64,000 nt of DNA, taken from Cricetomys ansorgei (Eukaryota; Chordata; Mammalia; Rodentia; Nesomyidae). Below, in pieces: positions 21,234 to 31,709 of this stretch; position 1 is the stretch's first letter, and each line of letters opens with the position of its first letter. Under the pieces are notes generated by a model. It searched no databases. It was not told the DNA's origin and saw nothing but the letters and a program-made list of their open reading frames with translations. The position numbers and the translations under genes are program-made. The DNA is taken from positions 620,001 through 684,000 of the forward strand of contig JAMJFZ010001657.1 in assembly GCA_026225945.1 (NCBI GenBank). The letters are read 5' to 3'.

Positions 21234-21332
21234 TTGATCTGAGAGGGTGTTTTACTATGTAGCTCAGGTTGGCCTTGAACAGCCGATCCTCCACCTCATA
21301 GGCCAGTGCTAGAATTATAGGCATGTGCCTTT
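21234..21332 (-). mobile_element. B1 SINE, diverged
   Basis: The sequence ctatgtagctcaggttggcc, then agtgctagaattataggcat, is the complement of B1. Confidence 0.75.
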
Positions 21333-21361
21333 CTGTCTTTGCTCCTTCCTTCCCTCCTTTC

Positions 21362-21628
21362 TTTGCTTCTTTCTGAGACAGGGTCTTTTGTAGCCCAGGC
21401 TGGCTTCAAACTTGCTAAGTAGCATGATCTTGAAATCCTGATGCTCCTGTGATTGTAGGCATATCTCACCATGTCTAGTTTATACAGTGCTGGGGATCAA
21501 ACTCAGCCTCATGCACAAAACCCAGACCTCTTAATGTGTTTTGGGGGGAATTGAAACTTTACCATTCTGTAGTCTAGCCTGTGGTTCTACAGTAAGCACT
21601 CAGGCAACTAAGCCATATCCCAGCCCTC
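21362..21628 (-). mobile_element. B4 SINE plus adjoining ID-like piece
   Basis: A B1-like half (tgagacagggtcttttgtag, cctgtgattgtaggcatat) is followed by an ID-like half (tgctggggatcaaactcagc) and a further ID-like end (caactaagccatatcccagc). Confidence 0.65.
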
Positions 21629-21639
21629 TGCCTTCTACT

Positions 21640-21862
21640 TGTATGAGTTTGGTGATCACTGACGCCTGTCACTGGCGTCTTGCGTCGTCTGACCGACCTG
21701 TCTCACTTGGCACTGTGTTCTCATGGTCATCTACATGATAGCACAGGCTAGCCTTTCCATTCTCTCTAAGGTCAAATGATGCTGAACCGTGTGTACAGAC
21801 CCCATTTCATTTCTCCATCCATCTGTTGGTGGATATTTGGGCTATTGCCACTTGAAAAAAAT
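21640..21862 (-). mobile_element. Old L1 (L1M-type) ORF2 3' region
   Basis: Read as given, ctgtctcacttggcactgtg, gtcatctacatgatagcaca and tccatccatctgttggtgga parallel the complement of the old L1 ORF2 tail (catgttgtagcatg, tccattcatctgttgatgga). It is decayed and not open. Confidence 0.65.
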
Positions 21863-21867
21863 CATTT

Positions 21868-22032
21868 CCTTGACTTTTTGAGATTATAATGTAGTTACAT
21901 CATTTCCTCCTTCCCGTCCTCTCTGCCCTCAAAATACCTCTCCTTCTCTCCTTATTATCTTTCAAATTCATGGCCTCCTTTTCAGCAGCTGCTGTTACAT
22001 GCAGACATGTGTGTAAGTGTATGTCTTCCCTC

Positions 22033-22083
<51 letters not shown>

Positions 22084-22455
22084 CCTAAATAAGTTGAGCC
22101 TGCATTGTCTGTATAATGTTACTTGCATGTATGTTTTCAGGGCTGGCCATCTGATATCGGGTAATCAATTAGTGTGCTGTTTCCTGGGGAAGATGCTGCT
22201 ACTTCTGACTATAGAGAGCAACACTGCTTGAACATGGTACACAAGTATCTGCTCTGTGCATTGCTTTTCCAGTCTTTTGAGAATATCCCCGGAAGGGGGT
22301 TGCTGAACCAGATGGTCATTCTGTGTCTCATTTTGTGAGAAACTGCTACAATACTTACTGCCTTTTATGGAGTTTTGATCTAAAATTGGAGAGGGTCTCT
22401 CTTTTCCATATTGGGAGCAGTCATGTGCATTTACTTCAACTGGCATCCCACTGGG
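21868..22455 (-). mobile_element. Lx-type L1 3' UTR with internal (TATC)n
   Basis: The string gagattataatgtagttaca, then tctttcaaattcatggcctc, tgtataatgttacttgcatg and cagggctggccatctgatat, is the reverse complement of the rodent Lx 3' UTR. The same element occurs in plus orientation at 60225-60775. A TATC array sits at 22035-22082. The right-hand boundary is uncertain. Confidence 0.75.
22035..22082. repeat. (TATC)n microsatellite
   Basis: About 12 units, inside the Lx 3' UTR. Confidence 0.97.
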
Positions 22456-22714
22456 GGCAGACCTTCTGAGGAGAGTTTTGTAGCCAAGGAGATAGCCAGA
22501 TGTGAAGTTCTTTCCAGAACTGCATCAGAGCTGAGAGAACACCTTCAGGAAACTTTGGGTGCTATAGTGCACTAGCAAGAAACCCTAGGCTCAACTGTTA
22601 GGCCTGCCTTCTCTGTGTGACCACAGCAGTCTGGACTTTCTGTAGCCTTTCAGGACCTCCAATATTCAAGAAAAAGACACTTTTATGCTCCAATTTTTTT
22701 TTTTTTAAAGCAGC

Positions 22715-22862
22715 CATGAAGACTGGGTGTGGTGGCTCATCCTGTAATTCCAGCACTTGGGAGGTAGAGGCAGGGTGGTCAGAAGTTCAGGGTCGTCCTT
22801 AGCTACTTAGCCAGTTTGAGACCACCCTGAGCTAAATGAGACCCTGTCAAAAGAAGCAGGGT
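22715..22862 (+). mobile_element. B1 SINE
   Basis: The sequence gggtgtggtggctcatcctg, then gcacttgggaggtagaggca and gagaccctgtcaaaagaa, is a plus-strand B1. Confidence 0.85.
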
Positions 22863-23249
22863 CAGGTCAACCTGGGGATGTTAGTGACACAGGCTGTGCT
22901 TTAATTTCTCTCCACACTGAGTAGTTGTGCTTGAAATGGAAGGAAGCCTGTTTTTGTTTCTGATGGCTTCAAACTTCCTGAGGTTTTGTGTATTTTAGGG
23001 AACCTGACACTTGCCTTCTTCTGGGCCAGCTGTGGATCTACAGCTAGACCAACCTGATTCCAAGGAGAGAAGGAAAGCCATTGCCCAGCGAAGTTCAGAT
23101 GAGGTTGTGATGTGACTCTGCTCGCCCGACCCTAGAGAAGACAGCTTAGATCTGTGCTTATCCCCTTGGGTCAGAGGGACAAGGAATGAGGACCATGAGG
23201 GTCCTTGTGAACAACAAGGGCCAGAGCGCAAGTCACATGGACCCACATC

Positions 23250-23398
23250 TGAGCTGGCATGGTGGTGCTCTCTTGTAGTCCCTATACTTGGGAGGCAGAG
23301 GCGGAGGATTGCTGTGGAATTCAAGGCCAGCTTGGTCTATGTAATAAATTCTAGGCAGGCCAGACTACATAGTGAGATCTTGCATCAATGACAAAGAC
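23250..23398 (+). mobile_element. B1 SINE
   Basis: The sequence gagctggcatggtggtgctc, then acttgggaggcagaggcgg and aattcaaggccagcttggtc, is a plus-strand B1. Confidence 0.85.
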
Positions 23399-23744
23399 CC
23401 ACAGGAGAGGCCAGAGGGGCTCAGTGAGGAAGCCCCGTCTGAAGCCCTTTCTCCTTGTTCTTTCAACGCACAAGCACACCTGTGTACACACACGGACACA
23501 CGCTTTTTATTGGTTTCTCTTATCAAAATGTTGCATGTTCATTGCTTAAAAGTCATGTAGGCAGTAGAACGAGTCTGTCTCTTACTTTTGGACCTTTCAC
23601 CCTTTGTCCCTTACCAGACAGCTCTTAAGTTTCAACTTTTCCAACAGGACTGTCCTTTCCCTAGAAGGTCTAACATTGATCCTAGATTTAAGAGACAGCC
23701 TTCAGAGATTACATTTCTTCCTCTATATGAGCTCATTAGTGAGT

Positions 23745-23893
23745 ATCTTTTTTTGTTTTTTGTTTTTGTTTGTTTTTTTTTGAGACAAGGTCTCTCTATG
23801 TAGCCCTGGTTGTCCTGTAACTCAATCTATAGATCAAGCTGGCCTCAAACTCCTCTTGCCTCTGAGTATTGGGACTAGAGTGGCATTAGCGGA
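23745..23893 (-). mobile_element. B1 SINE
   Basis: A T/G-rich tail is followed by gagacaaggtctctctatgt, agccctggttgtcctgtaac and tattgggactagag. This is the complement of B1. Confidence 0.88.
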
Positions 23894-23904
23894 TATCTTT
23901 AAGA

Positions 23905-24012
23905 CTCAATTTTCAAGTCTATAAAATGGGGACAGTAGTAATTCTTATTTTTCAGGGTTCCTATTAAGATTCACGCAGTCTATGATTCCTGACATTAAAA
24001 AAATTGACAGTA
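23905..24012 (+). mobile_element. MIR SINE 3' half
   Basis: The sequence actcaattttcaagtctata, then aaatggggacagtagtaatt, parallels the MIR region tcctcatctgtaaaatggggataa. Confidence 0.6.
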
Positions 24013-24044
24013 GGGCTATTATTTTATTATCTGTGGGCAAGATG

Positions 24045-24345
24045 GATTGTATAGTTTGAATGTGAAGTGTTCTTGAAGACTCATGTGTTTGAATGCTTGG
24101 TCCTTAGTGGCTTTGTTTCAGAAGGTTGTGCAACCTTTAGGAGGTGGAGTCTTGCTGGAGGAAGTGGATCCCTGGAGGTGAGCCTTCAGAATTTCTAGTG
24201 TGACCCTCCTTCCTGCTCTCTCTTTGCTTCTTGGCTGTGGATACATGTGTTCCTGTAGCCATGCCTTCCCCACCACTATGGATGAACTTCATCCCTTTTT
24301 AGGCTGTGCGCTGAAATAAATCCTCTCTCCCTTAAATACCTTCTT
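24045..24345 (+). mobile_element. LTR-like rodent repeat (MaLR-like), family unsure
   Basis: It opens with gtatagtttgaatgtgaagt, runs through tttaggaggtggagtcttgc and gccatgccttccccaccact, and ends in ctgaaataaatcctctctcc. The succession (gaatgtgaa, gcttggtcc, aggaggtgg, gccatgcc, aataaa) is that of a common rodent interspersed repeat laid out like an ERVL-MaLR LTR. Related copies are at 29635-30005 and 37387-37697. I am unsure of the database name. Confidence 0.6.
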
Positions 24346-24794
24346 GCCACAAGAATGCCACAATGGCTTCTGGCAACAAGAACAGTATCGCGCACAGGAG
24401 GTTTGCACTGATGTCAGGGATCCTGCTGGGGGGCCACCTGTAGCGGCCATGTCCAAGGCAGGAAATCCATGCAGAGCTACCAGGCAAGTGTCAGTGGGCC
24501 AGTGGGCCACAACTCCTGCAGGCCCAGGAGCTCAGGCTGTGCTGTGCAGAGCCAACAGTCATCCGTGACATGCTGACAGGGTTGCAGCGCGAGACCAGGC
24601 TGCCCTGACTGACCAACTCCGAGTGCGTGGCACTTCGTTGGCTCCTGTGCTTATGGAAGAGTTCAGTGACTCTGGAATTTTCTGAAGTCCCTGAAGCACG
24701 CACAGAGGCAAGGCACAGGGTCAGGACCTGACTTTACTCTGCCTTCCTGCTTTGGACTAACTGACTTCAGCTCTCTGCTCTAGCCTGCCATGCT
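24346..24794. other. Single-copy-looking DNA
   Basis: No repeat is recognised. Moderately GC-rich, with overlapping short frames on both strands (24344-24568 plus, 24703-24491 minus) and no supporting signals. Confidence 0.3.
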
Positions 24795-24950
24795 TTAGCC
24801 TTTTTTTTGAACTGAGATATGATTCATGCTTTTAACATGTATACTTCTGTGGTGTTAGCATGCCCAAGACTGTGCAGCCGTCACCAATATCTAAATGCCA
24901 AACATGCTCATCCCAATTCAGTAGACACTTACGGACTGTTTCTTAGGTAA
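24795..24950 (-). mobile_element. Old L1 (L1ME-type) 3' UTR piece
   Basis: The sequence ttgaactgagatatgattca, then aagactgtgcagccgtcacc, parallels the reverse complement of L1ME 3' ends (ttgagatataattcac, ttgtgcaaccatcacc). It may be continuous in origin with the L1M piece at 27735-28125. Confidence 0.6.
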
Positions 24951-25129
24951 ATTCCCAGGCATCTATTCTGACTCCACACTGGCTCGGCTTTCGTTAGTAA
25001 GCACCGGGATCGAATCCCAGCTGCTCTTTTTGCTTCTGTTTACTGTCATCGAAGGCCCTAGGACTGGTGCTGTCAAAAGTTTCCACCAGTTTCCAGCTCT
25101 GACATGTATGTTCCCCGGACTAGCTCTTT

Positions 25130-25530
25130 CCTGCCGTGGCAAATTCCCGATGAAATGATTTAAGAAGAAGGAATGATTTTCTTTGGATCTCTGTTTTGGT
25201 GTGCATGGCCACTTGGCTTGGCCACTGTGGGCCCGTGTTGTGGCACAGCACCAGTATCAGGGTGAAGAGGTCATAGGAGCATGGTGGCTCACCTCACTGC
25301 AGCCGGGAAGCAGAGGGAGAGAGGGGGTCAGAATGAGATCAGGTATGTCTATCTGGGACTCAGTGGTCTACTTCCTCCTAGAGTGGCCCCACCTCCTACT
25401 TCCCATCTCTCTCCAGTGACGCTATCCAGTTTGGAATCCATCCAACAGACCAACTGATGATGTCAGAGCCCTCATGTGCCAATCACCTTTCAGTGACTAG
25501 ATCCACCGGGTGGGAACCAACCCTAGCACA
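25130..25530 (+). mobile_element. LTR-like repeat fragment, family unsure
   Basis: The phrases tgtggcacagcaccagtatc, gcatggtggctcacctcact, gccccacctcctacttccc and gtgccaatcacctttcagtg resemble MaLR/ERVL-type LTR sequence (gccccacctcc, ccaatcacct). The boundaries are not sharp. Confidence 0.4.
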
Positions 25531-25573
25531 TGAACTTTGGGAGACACTCCATAACTGAACTTACTGAACCCCT

Positions 25574-25575
<2 letters not shown>

Positions 25576-25630
<55 letters not shown>
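25576..25630. repeat. (TG)n microsatellite
   Basis: About 27 TG units. It encodes the Cys-Val or Thr-His frames seen here, which are not genes. Confidence 0.98.
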
Positions 25631-25631
<1 letters not shown>

Positions 25632-25700
25632 GGGGAGGGAACCCAGGGCCCTATGCATACCAGGCAAGGGCTGTACCACTGACCTTCACCCAGCTCCATG
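25631..25700 (-). mobile_element. ID-like SINE fragment
   Basis: The sequence ggagggaacccagggcccta, then ccaggcaagggctgtaccac, is the complement of the ID body. Confidence 0.75.
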
Positions 25701-25704
25701 TGTG

Positions 25705-26425
25705 TTCTCTGATCTTTGTAACTAACTTTGCCAGAAGGCCTTGCGTTCGGGTCTTCTGGCTCTGCTCCTGACTCCTTGCTGCCTGAGGCTGACTCTGGTC
25801 TGTCCGTCGTGTTCTTCATTGTGTTTGGGATCTCTACTCACACTTCCAGCTGAGTAATGTGAACTATTTGTGCAGCAGCAGACAGTTTACAAGTGTTCCT
25901 CTCTCTTACCCTGCCTGATCCTCCCTGAAGCCCGTGTGTTTGGGCAGCAGATGTTTTTCATATGTTCCCTCAACCTGCTCCCGGGAGTCTTCCCATATAA
26001 GTCATTCTATCCCAGTCCTCCCAGGCACTTGGGGTACTAGAGCAGCATCTCAAATGATCCTGTTCTACTGACATTCTAGCCAGGCCAATGTCTTTCCAAG
26101 GTAAATGCTCAGCTGTGAAAGCTTGCAGCTTCCTGACCAAGTGTTTATGAACAAATTATGCATTTGAGTTCATCTGGTTACTTCATCTGGAATATAAGAT
26201 CTTCAGGGGCAAAGACCATGTGGAAATTTCCTTGTTAAGTACCAAGAGAACTTTTCTGGGGGGATGGGGCTGGTCTCCACACATGGTTTCTCCATTATCA
26301 AGTAGTAGAATCTTTCCCATCATTTTCTATGGTGTAGGGACAAGTGCCCTACATTTGGAGAATTTAGAGATCAATACAGAATTTTCTCAGGACCTTCTAA
26401 GATAAGGATGAAAAAAATCTATCTC
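25705..26425. other. Single-copy-looking DNA
   Basis: No repeat or gene is recognised across about 720 bases. Confidence 0.3.
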
Positions 26426-26427
26426 TC

Positions 26428-26658
26428 AGGGCTGGAGAGATGGTTTAGCTTTAAGGAGCACTGGCTGCTCTTCCGTAGGACCTGGGTTCAATACCCAGAA
26501 CCAACATGATGGCTCACAACCATCTGTAACTTCAGTTCCAGGAGATCCAGTGCCTTCTTCTGAGCTCTGAAGCACCCACATCGTGAAAGTGGTATGCAGA
26601 CACAAAATTCAGATAAAACACTCATACACATAAAATAAAAATAAATCTTAAAAAGCAT
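26428..26658 (+). mobile_element. B2 SINE, near full length
   Basis: Begins gggctggagagatggtttag and contains gacctgggttcaatacccag, tggctcacaaccatctgtaa and gtgccttcttctgagctctg. It ends with aaaataaaaataaatctta. Confidence 0.92.
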
Positions 26659-26743
26659 TCTGTCCACTGGGATTGAAAAGTTGGTAAAATGGGATCAATG
26701 GCATGTTTGGAATCCTTAAAATCAACTGTGTGACTATTAGGTC

Positions 26744-26846
26744 AACACACACAGACACACACACACACACACGTCAGTGCTGGGGATCAAATCCATGACC
26801 ATGTGCATGGAAGGCACAGCATGGAGCTGCATCCTCAACCCCCATT
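26744..26846 (-). mobile_element. (CA)n plus ID-like SINE fragment
   Basis: A CA run (26744-26772) leads into gtgctggggatcaaatccat and catcctcaacccc, the complement of the ID body. Confidence 0.65.
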
Positions 26847-26849
26847 ATA

Positions 26850-27345
26850 TTAATCTGAAAATTAGTTTTGACACAACACAGAAAGAGTACTGACTAACAT
26901 AGGAGTACACACGAAAATAACCCATGACTGATGGCTATCCAAATGAGGAGACTGGTACTGACTATCTTGAACCCCCCTTTCTTCTTAGGTCAGCTGATCG
27001 GTCATCAAACACTCCTTAGAAGTTCTATATGTTAAAAGGAAAAAGGTGCAACCCTAAGCACCATCTACATTTCATCTGAAGGAGATGTGCTATTAAACTG
27101 TGAGGAGACTCTTCCTGCAGCTCACATACCCTTCCATTTGCAACTCTGCCCATAGAAAGCCTGCTGGCTGCTGATTCACCACTGGTGTAAGTGTACATGT
27201 GCATATGTGTATGTAGGCATGCATATGAAACTTTTCATTTTGTAATAATTAAAGAGTCAAAGGAGTTTTCAAAGATATAAAGGTAGATCTCGTGTATTCT
27301 CAAACTTCCTCAACTATTACACCTACAGAAGATTTTTATCTCCTC
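26850..27345. other. Single-copy-looking AT-rich DNA
   Basis: No gene or clear repeat is seen. Confidence 0.3.
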
Positions 27346-27349
27346 CCCA

Positions 27350-27352
27350 CTG

Positions 27353-27405
<53 letters not shown>
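27350..27405. repeat. (GT)n microsatellite
   Basis: About 25 GT units, joined to the tail end of a minus-strand B3-type SINE. Confidence 0.98.
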
Positions 27406-27407
<2 letters not shown>

Positions 27408-27552
27408 TCAGGAGACTAGAAGAGGGCATTTTACCTCCTGGAGTTGGAGTTACAGCTGGTAGTGAGTCCCTCAAAGTGGGTGCTGGGAGCCAAACTAAGG
27501 TCCTCTGCAAGAGGGGCAAGCACTTGACTGTTGAGCCATCTCTCTTGCCTCA
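27406..27552 (-). mobile_element. B3/B2-type SINE with CTCF-like core
   Basis: The phrases ggagactagaagagggcatt, ttggagttacagctggtagt, ctgggagccaaactaaggtc and tgttgagccatctctcttgc are the complement of a B2-class body. The 14 bases at 27414-27427 resemble the CTCF core known to be carried by rodent B2 SINEs. Confidence 0.85.
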
Positions 27553-27734
27553 GTGATTCCCTCTTACATAAATTTTGCACTCTCTCAAACCAGGAATTTG
27601 GCCTTAGTACAATGTGTGCCAAGTCCTCTATCGCTTTATCACAAAGAGACACATGTCACGGCTGCGGCTGCTGGAACACAGAACCACACCACGCCATGAA
27701 GCTTGTTGATCTAAGAACTTAAATCACACTCACC

Positions 27735-28128
27735 ACTTCACCCAGCCTCCCTAATTCCTAGCGATCACCATAACTATAACTTGGTTCTTTTGAGAATGTT
27801 ATTAAATAGAGCCATACTCAATGTGCCGTTGGGAGATTTACTTACGTTCCCAGTCAGTATAAAGTTAGGGAGACCTATCCAAGAGGGCTCCTGTGCCCTT
27901 AGTGCCTTCCTGTTCATCGCTGTTCCTCAGCAAGGGCATAGCATAGCTCACATAACATTCACCCACTGTGGGGCATTTGGTTGTTTCCGGTTCTTGGCGA
28001 TTGCAAGTAAAACTGTTGAGAGCAATTGTGTTAAGGTTTTTGAGACTGTGACTGCTCCCTTCTCTTGCACAAATGCCAAGAAGCAGGATCACTTGGTCGT
28101 GCAGTTAATGTATGTTTAGTTCCCACCC
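27735..28128 (-). mobile_element. Old L1 (L1M/L1ME-type) fragment
   Basis: The sequences cttggttcttttgagaatgt, aaatagagccatactcaatg, cacccactgtggggcatttg, tgtttccggttcttggcgat and atcacttggtcgtgcagtta parallel the reverse complement of old L1 3' sequence line by line. Confidence 0.8.
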
Positions 28129-28375
28129 CCATTTCTTTATGGGGAATTGAAGAGGCAAATGAATGGATTAGATCTAGAATTGGGGTTAATGGGAAAGAAG
28201 AGCTAGGAACATTTTATAAGGGAGCTGGGAGACCACAGAGATGGCCATCTGATCCCTTTGATTCTGGGGGAAAATTAAAGCTGACTCAACTCAGAGGTTT
28301 TTGGGACAATAACGGTTGTATGCTTTCAGTTTTTAAAATGAAGGACAAAATAAAATAAATTTGAATTCTTTGTTT

Positions 28376-28572
28376 TCCTGCTAGGGGTGGAATCTAAGGT
28401 CTTGCATATCTTAGGAAAACACTTTACTACAGAACTGTATGTTCCCACCTCCACAGTCATTTTACTATAGAGCTCTTTCTTATCGCCCCACTTTTTTCTT
28501 TTGCTGTGGATTGAACTCAGGTCCTTGTACATGCTATTCAAGTATAAATCCTCCACCACTGATCTAGATCCA
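28376..28572 (-). mobile_element. Two ID-like SINE pieces
   Basis: The pieces gctaggggtggaatctaagg and gctgtggattgaactcaggt (with ctccaccactgatctagatc) each resemble the complement of an ID body. Confidence 0.55.
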
Positions 28573-28587
28573 CAAATTATCCCCACC

Positions 28588-28735
28588 TCCTTCTTTTCTT
28601 TGAGATGGTATCTCACTGTGTAACTCTGGCTGGTCTAGAACTCTCTATATAGGCCAGGCTAGCCTCAAACAGAGATCTGCCTCCTAAGTGCTGGGATTAA
28701 GGGCATGTACCACCATGATGTCTGGCCCACAGATT
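28588..28735 (-). mobile_element. B1 SINE
   Basis: The sequence ctttgagatggtatctcact, then gtgtaactctggctggtcta and gtgctgggattaagggcatg, is the complement of B1. Confidence 0.88.
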
Positions 28736-28741
28736 TCTTCT

Positions 28742-28856
28742 TAATACTGAACCACGAAGCCACAATCTTTTTGAGACTGAAGCTAGCCTCAAATATGGCA
28801 GTCCTTCTGCCTCAGCTAGTTATGAGATCATAGACATGAGCCACACCTGGCTGATA
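28742..28856 (-). mobile_element. Old B1-related SINE
   Basis: The sequence tttttgagactgaagctagc, then cctcaaatatggcagtcctt and cagctagttatgagatcata, is a diverged complement of B1. Confidence 0.55.
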
Positions 28857-29039
28857 TGACTGTTTTAAATGAACATGATGCTCTCAAACTAAAACCAGCA
28901 CTGTATTACTCACTAAGACATCGATGTAAAATACTCACTACCTCTAGAAAGTCAAGTGGTTTAATATTAGAAAACAAAATGGAGAGACATTTAATAAAAT
29001 GTCTTTCAGAGGATAAGGCAAAGAAGCAGAGAAGCTGAC

Positions 29040-29345
29040 TGAGGTAGTATGGAGCAGTGAGAGCTCACAGAGACATAGAAGCAGTCTGATGAGTCTGAGG
29101 CAGAGACGCAGGGGCAGGTTGGCAGTAGAAGTCAGTATCAGATGGTTGAGTCAGTTTGAAGAGGGGCAGAGAGTTCAGCCTGAAGCAGTCAGAGAATCAG
29201 TCAGAGTCCGCACAGTCAGAAAAGTTTGGTTAGAAAACGTCAGACGGCTTAGAAGATCAGTCAGAACCAGACTGGAGAAGAGTTTGAGCCAGAACAGCAA
29301 ATGAGTTGAACCAGAAGAGTCAGTTGAGTTTAAATAGCTCTGAGT
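29040..29345 (+). repeat. CAGTCAGA-rich degenerate repeat, unclassified
   Basis: The octamer CAGTCAGA and close forms (agtcagtt, gtcagacg, accagaag) recur about every 15-30 bases over some 300 bases, with no fixed period. The segment is purine-rich on the plus strand. It could be a decayed minisatellite or the U3/R portion of a rodent LTR. An AATAAACTC string lies downstream at 29537. Confidence 0.5.
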
Positions 29346-29634
29346 TTAGAAGGAGCTAGTCATAGTGGCTTAGTCAGCAGTAAGTCTTGGAGGCTTAAAT
29401 GGTCTAGATTGTACAGAGACTGAAAAGCTCCAGGGATCTAGGACTAGGATCAGGGATTGAATTAACCAAAGAATAAATCACTTTTTACCCTGAATAGGCA
29501 TCTACGTCAGCCTCTCCTCTAGGTATCTAAATACTAATAAACTCAGCCTTTCCTTATGGATTGCCCAACCCTAGGAGTGATGTCTGCCTTTGATATCTTA
29601 GGATTATTATGATGCCTTTTTAGTGTTTCAAACT
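29346..29634. other. AT-rich DNA, possibly the 3' part of the same repeat
   Basis: Contains two AATAAA-type strings (29471, 29537). Not assigned. Confidence 0.25.
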
Positions 29635-30005
29635 TAGTTGTCCCAACTGTCAACCTGACATAGCCTAGAGATATTTGAAGTTGTCTTGACTGGAGGATGT
29701 CAGGTCAGACTGCCCTATGGACATGTCTGTGAGGAACTGTTTTAATTGTTGGCTGATATGGGAGGGCCCAGCCCACTGTAAGCAGTGCCATCCCTGGGTT
29801 GGGGGTCTGAGCTGTATAAGAAAGCCAGATGAGGATGAGCCAGAGAGCTCCTCCATGATTTCTGATTCAATTCCTGCTTGAGTTTCTGCCATGACTTCCC
29901 TAAATGATGGACTGTGACCTCTAAAGGGTGAGCTGAAATAAATCCTATCCTCCCCCAAGCTGCTTTGGTCTTGGTTTTTATCACAGCAATACTAGGACAA
30001 TAGTT
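29635..30005 (+). mobile_element. LTR-like rodent repeat, family unsure
   Basis: The sequences tcccaactgtcaacctgaca, gatatgggagggcccagccc, tgtaagcagtgccatccct, gtgagctgaaataaatccta and tggtttttatcacagcaata form a very common rodent interspersed repeat. The layout matches the 24045-24345 and 37387-37697 elements, although the sequences differ. The family name is not certain. Confidence 0.75.
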
Positions 30006-30185
30006 AACTAGACTGCTAGTTAACAGCTTCTTCACTAAGTCATCTCTGTTAAACACCCCATACAGTCCTGTCTCTCCACTGGTCCCAGGCACAGACTCAC
30101 AAAAGCCCTCAATATTGTAGTTGGTTTAAACACAAGTATGAAAAAACTTATCCTCCATACAACATTAGTTAAGAAATATAATTTA

Positions 30186-30348
30186 TAGGGCCAGGCAGTG
30201 GTGGCACACACCTTTAATCCAGCACTCGGGAGGCAGAGGCAGGAGGATTTCTGTGAGTTTAAGGCCAGCCTGGTCTACAGAGTGAGTTCCAGGCCAGCCA
30301 AGGCTACACAGAGAAACCATGTCTCAAAAAAACAAAAACAAATACAGA
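30186..30348 (+). mobile_element. B1 SINE, well preserved
   Basis: It runs from gccaggcagtggtggcacac through ggaggcagaggcaggaggat and gcctggtctacagagtgagt to aaaccatgtctcaaaaaaac. This is one of the youngest-looking SINEs here. Confidence 0.95.
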
Positions 30349-30349
30349 A

Positions 30350-31220
30350 AGAAAGAAAGATAGTTTATTGTTTGTGAAGATTGCAATCCTAGAATCCTGG
30401 ATGTGGAAGTGTGTTTGGGGGGTCAAGGGGTGGAATTACCTGTTAATGGGAATAGTGGAGCCGTGTGGAGTCCTGCACAGGTTTGCTTGTCTCACAAACA
30501 GTTTGTTTCAATGCTGAGGTCAGGTAATTATAAATACCCAGAGTTGAAACTGTCAATTTTTACAAAGGCAGGTTTTGGTGAGGTCAGGAGGAACAGTGGA
30601 CTCCCAGAAATACTGTCTATGTATCAAAAGGGTGGACACAATGCCCACTCCACCCACTGTCCCACAACCCCTGATTTATCAAGTCCCTCACATGTCCTGA
30701 CTCAGTAGAGTCTCAGAACCTCCCTCCATCACTCTGATCTATGACTAAGCCAGAGGTGGCTGTGTCCACGAGGCCGGTGACCGTGGAGGCTGGGCATAAG
30801 GAGCCATGTCTTGGGAGTAAAGTCTTCTTCCAGGTGTTCACGTATGTCTCCAGATGGCTCAGTGGGAGGTCCTCCCTGCTTCAGTGGCAGTGTCTCCATG
30901 TTTGTTGAAGAATAGCACTGGAGACTTCCCATTGGTCCTTCCAAATGAGCAGACCTTTAAGTACAGACATTGGTTCAGGTTTGTACCTAGAAAGGCCTGG
31001 AAAGACTAAGCTTAAAGTATGTTTCCTAGGGAAAAGGGCTTAGAACTGAGAGGCTTGGGGGGGCGGAGAGCTGGAGGACGGTTTAATTTTTCACATGTAT
31101 AGACTTCTATGCTGCATGCAAGGCATAGAGAACGCTTATAAAGATCTTTAATGGTGTTTTCAGCAGTCTATTTCCTGCCACTGTTTCTGTGTTGTTAGAC
31201 CCTCTTTCCAAACACTACCT
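30350..31220. other. Single-copy-looking DNA
   Basis: No repeat is recognised over about 870 bases. Overlapping frames at 30403-30708 (plus) and 30944-30729 (minus) lack motifs. Confidence 0.3.
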
Positions 31221-31224
31221 TCGA

Positions 31225-31437
31225 AAACCTTTTATTTATGACGATGGTGATGATGGTGGTAACGAAGGTGATGTGTGTGTAGTATGTGTATGTGAGTGAG
31301 GGCATGCGCGTTGTGTGTGTGCAAGATCTTTGGAGAGTCAGTTCTCTCCTGCCACTGTGGGTTTCGGGGACTGAACTCAGGTTTCCAGGTTTGCTTAGAA
31401 AGTCCTTTTACCCGGCGGGTCATCTCGTCACCCCTCC
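31225..31437 (-). mobile_element. B3/B2-type SINE with trinucleotide-rich tail
   Basis: A GAT/GGT-rich tail (31240-31285) is followed by gagtcagttctctcctgcca, cggggactgaactcaggttt and ccggcgggtcatctcgtcac, the complement of a B2-class body. Confidence 0.75.
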
Positions 31438-31583
31438 CCCCTCCCCAGTGTCACTTTTTAGGATAGAGTGACAGGCTTGATGTTACCAGTGTTTTACCAA
31501 ATGTATCCTTCCAGAGCCCTGGACTAATCAGAGGAGGAAGGTAGAGTGATGGAATAATTTATCTTGAGCAGGTTCCCTTTCTA

Positions 31584-31587
31584 TGGG

Positions 31588-31621
<34 letters not shown>

Positions 31622-31702
31622 CCACTCCTCCTCCCTCCCTCTCTCTTTCCCCCTCCCTCCCTTCTTCACTCCTTTCTACCCTCCCTCTCTTCTGGAAAAT
31701 GA
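31584..31702. repeat. CT-rich simple repeat
   Basis: (CT)n followed by CCT/CTTC-rich sequence. Confidence 0.93.
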
Positions 31703-31709
31703 GTTGCTG

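Noticed and set aside
25523..25819. Thr-His and Cys-Val repeat proteins
   Set aside because: Translations of the (TG)n array.
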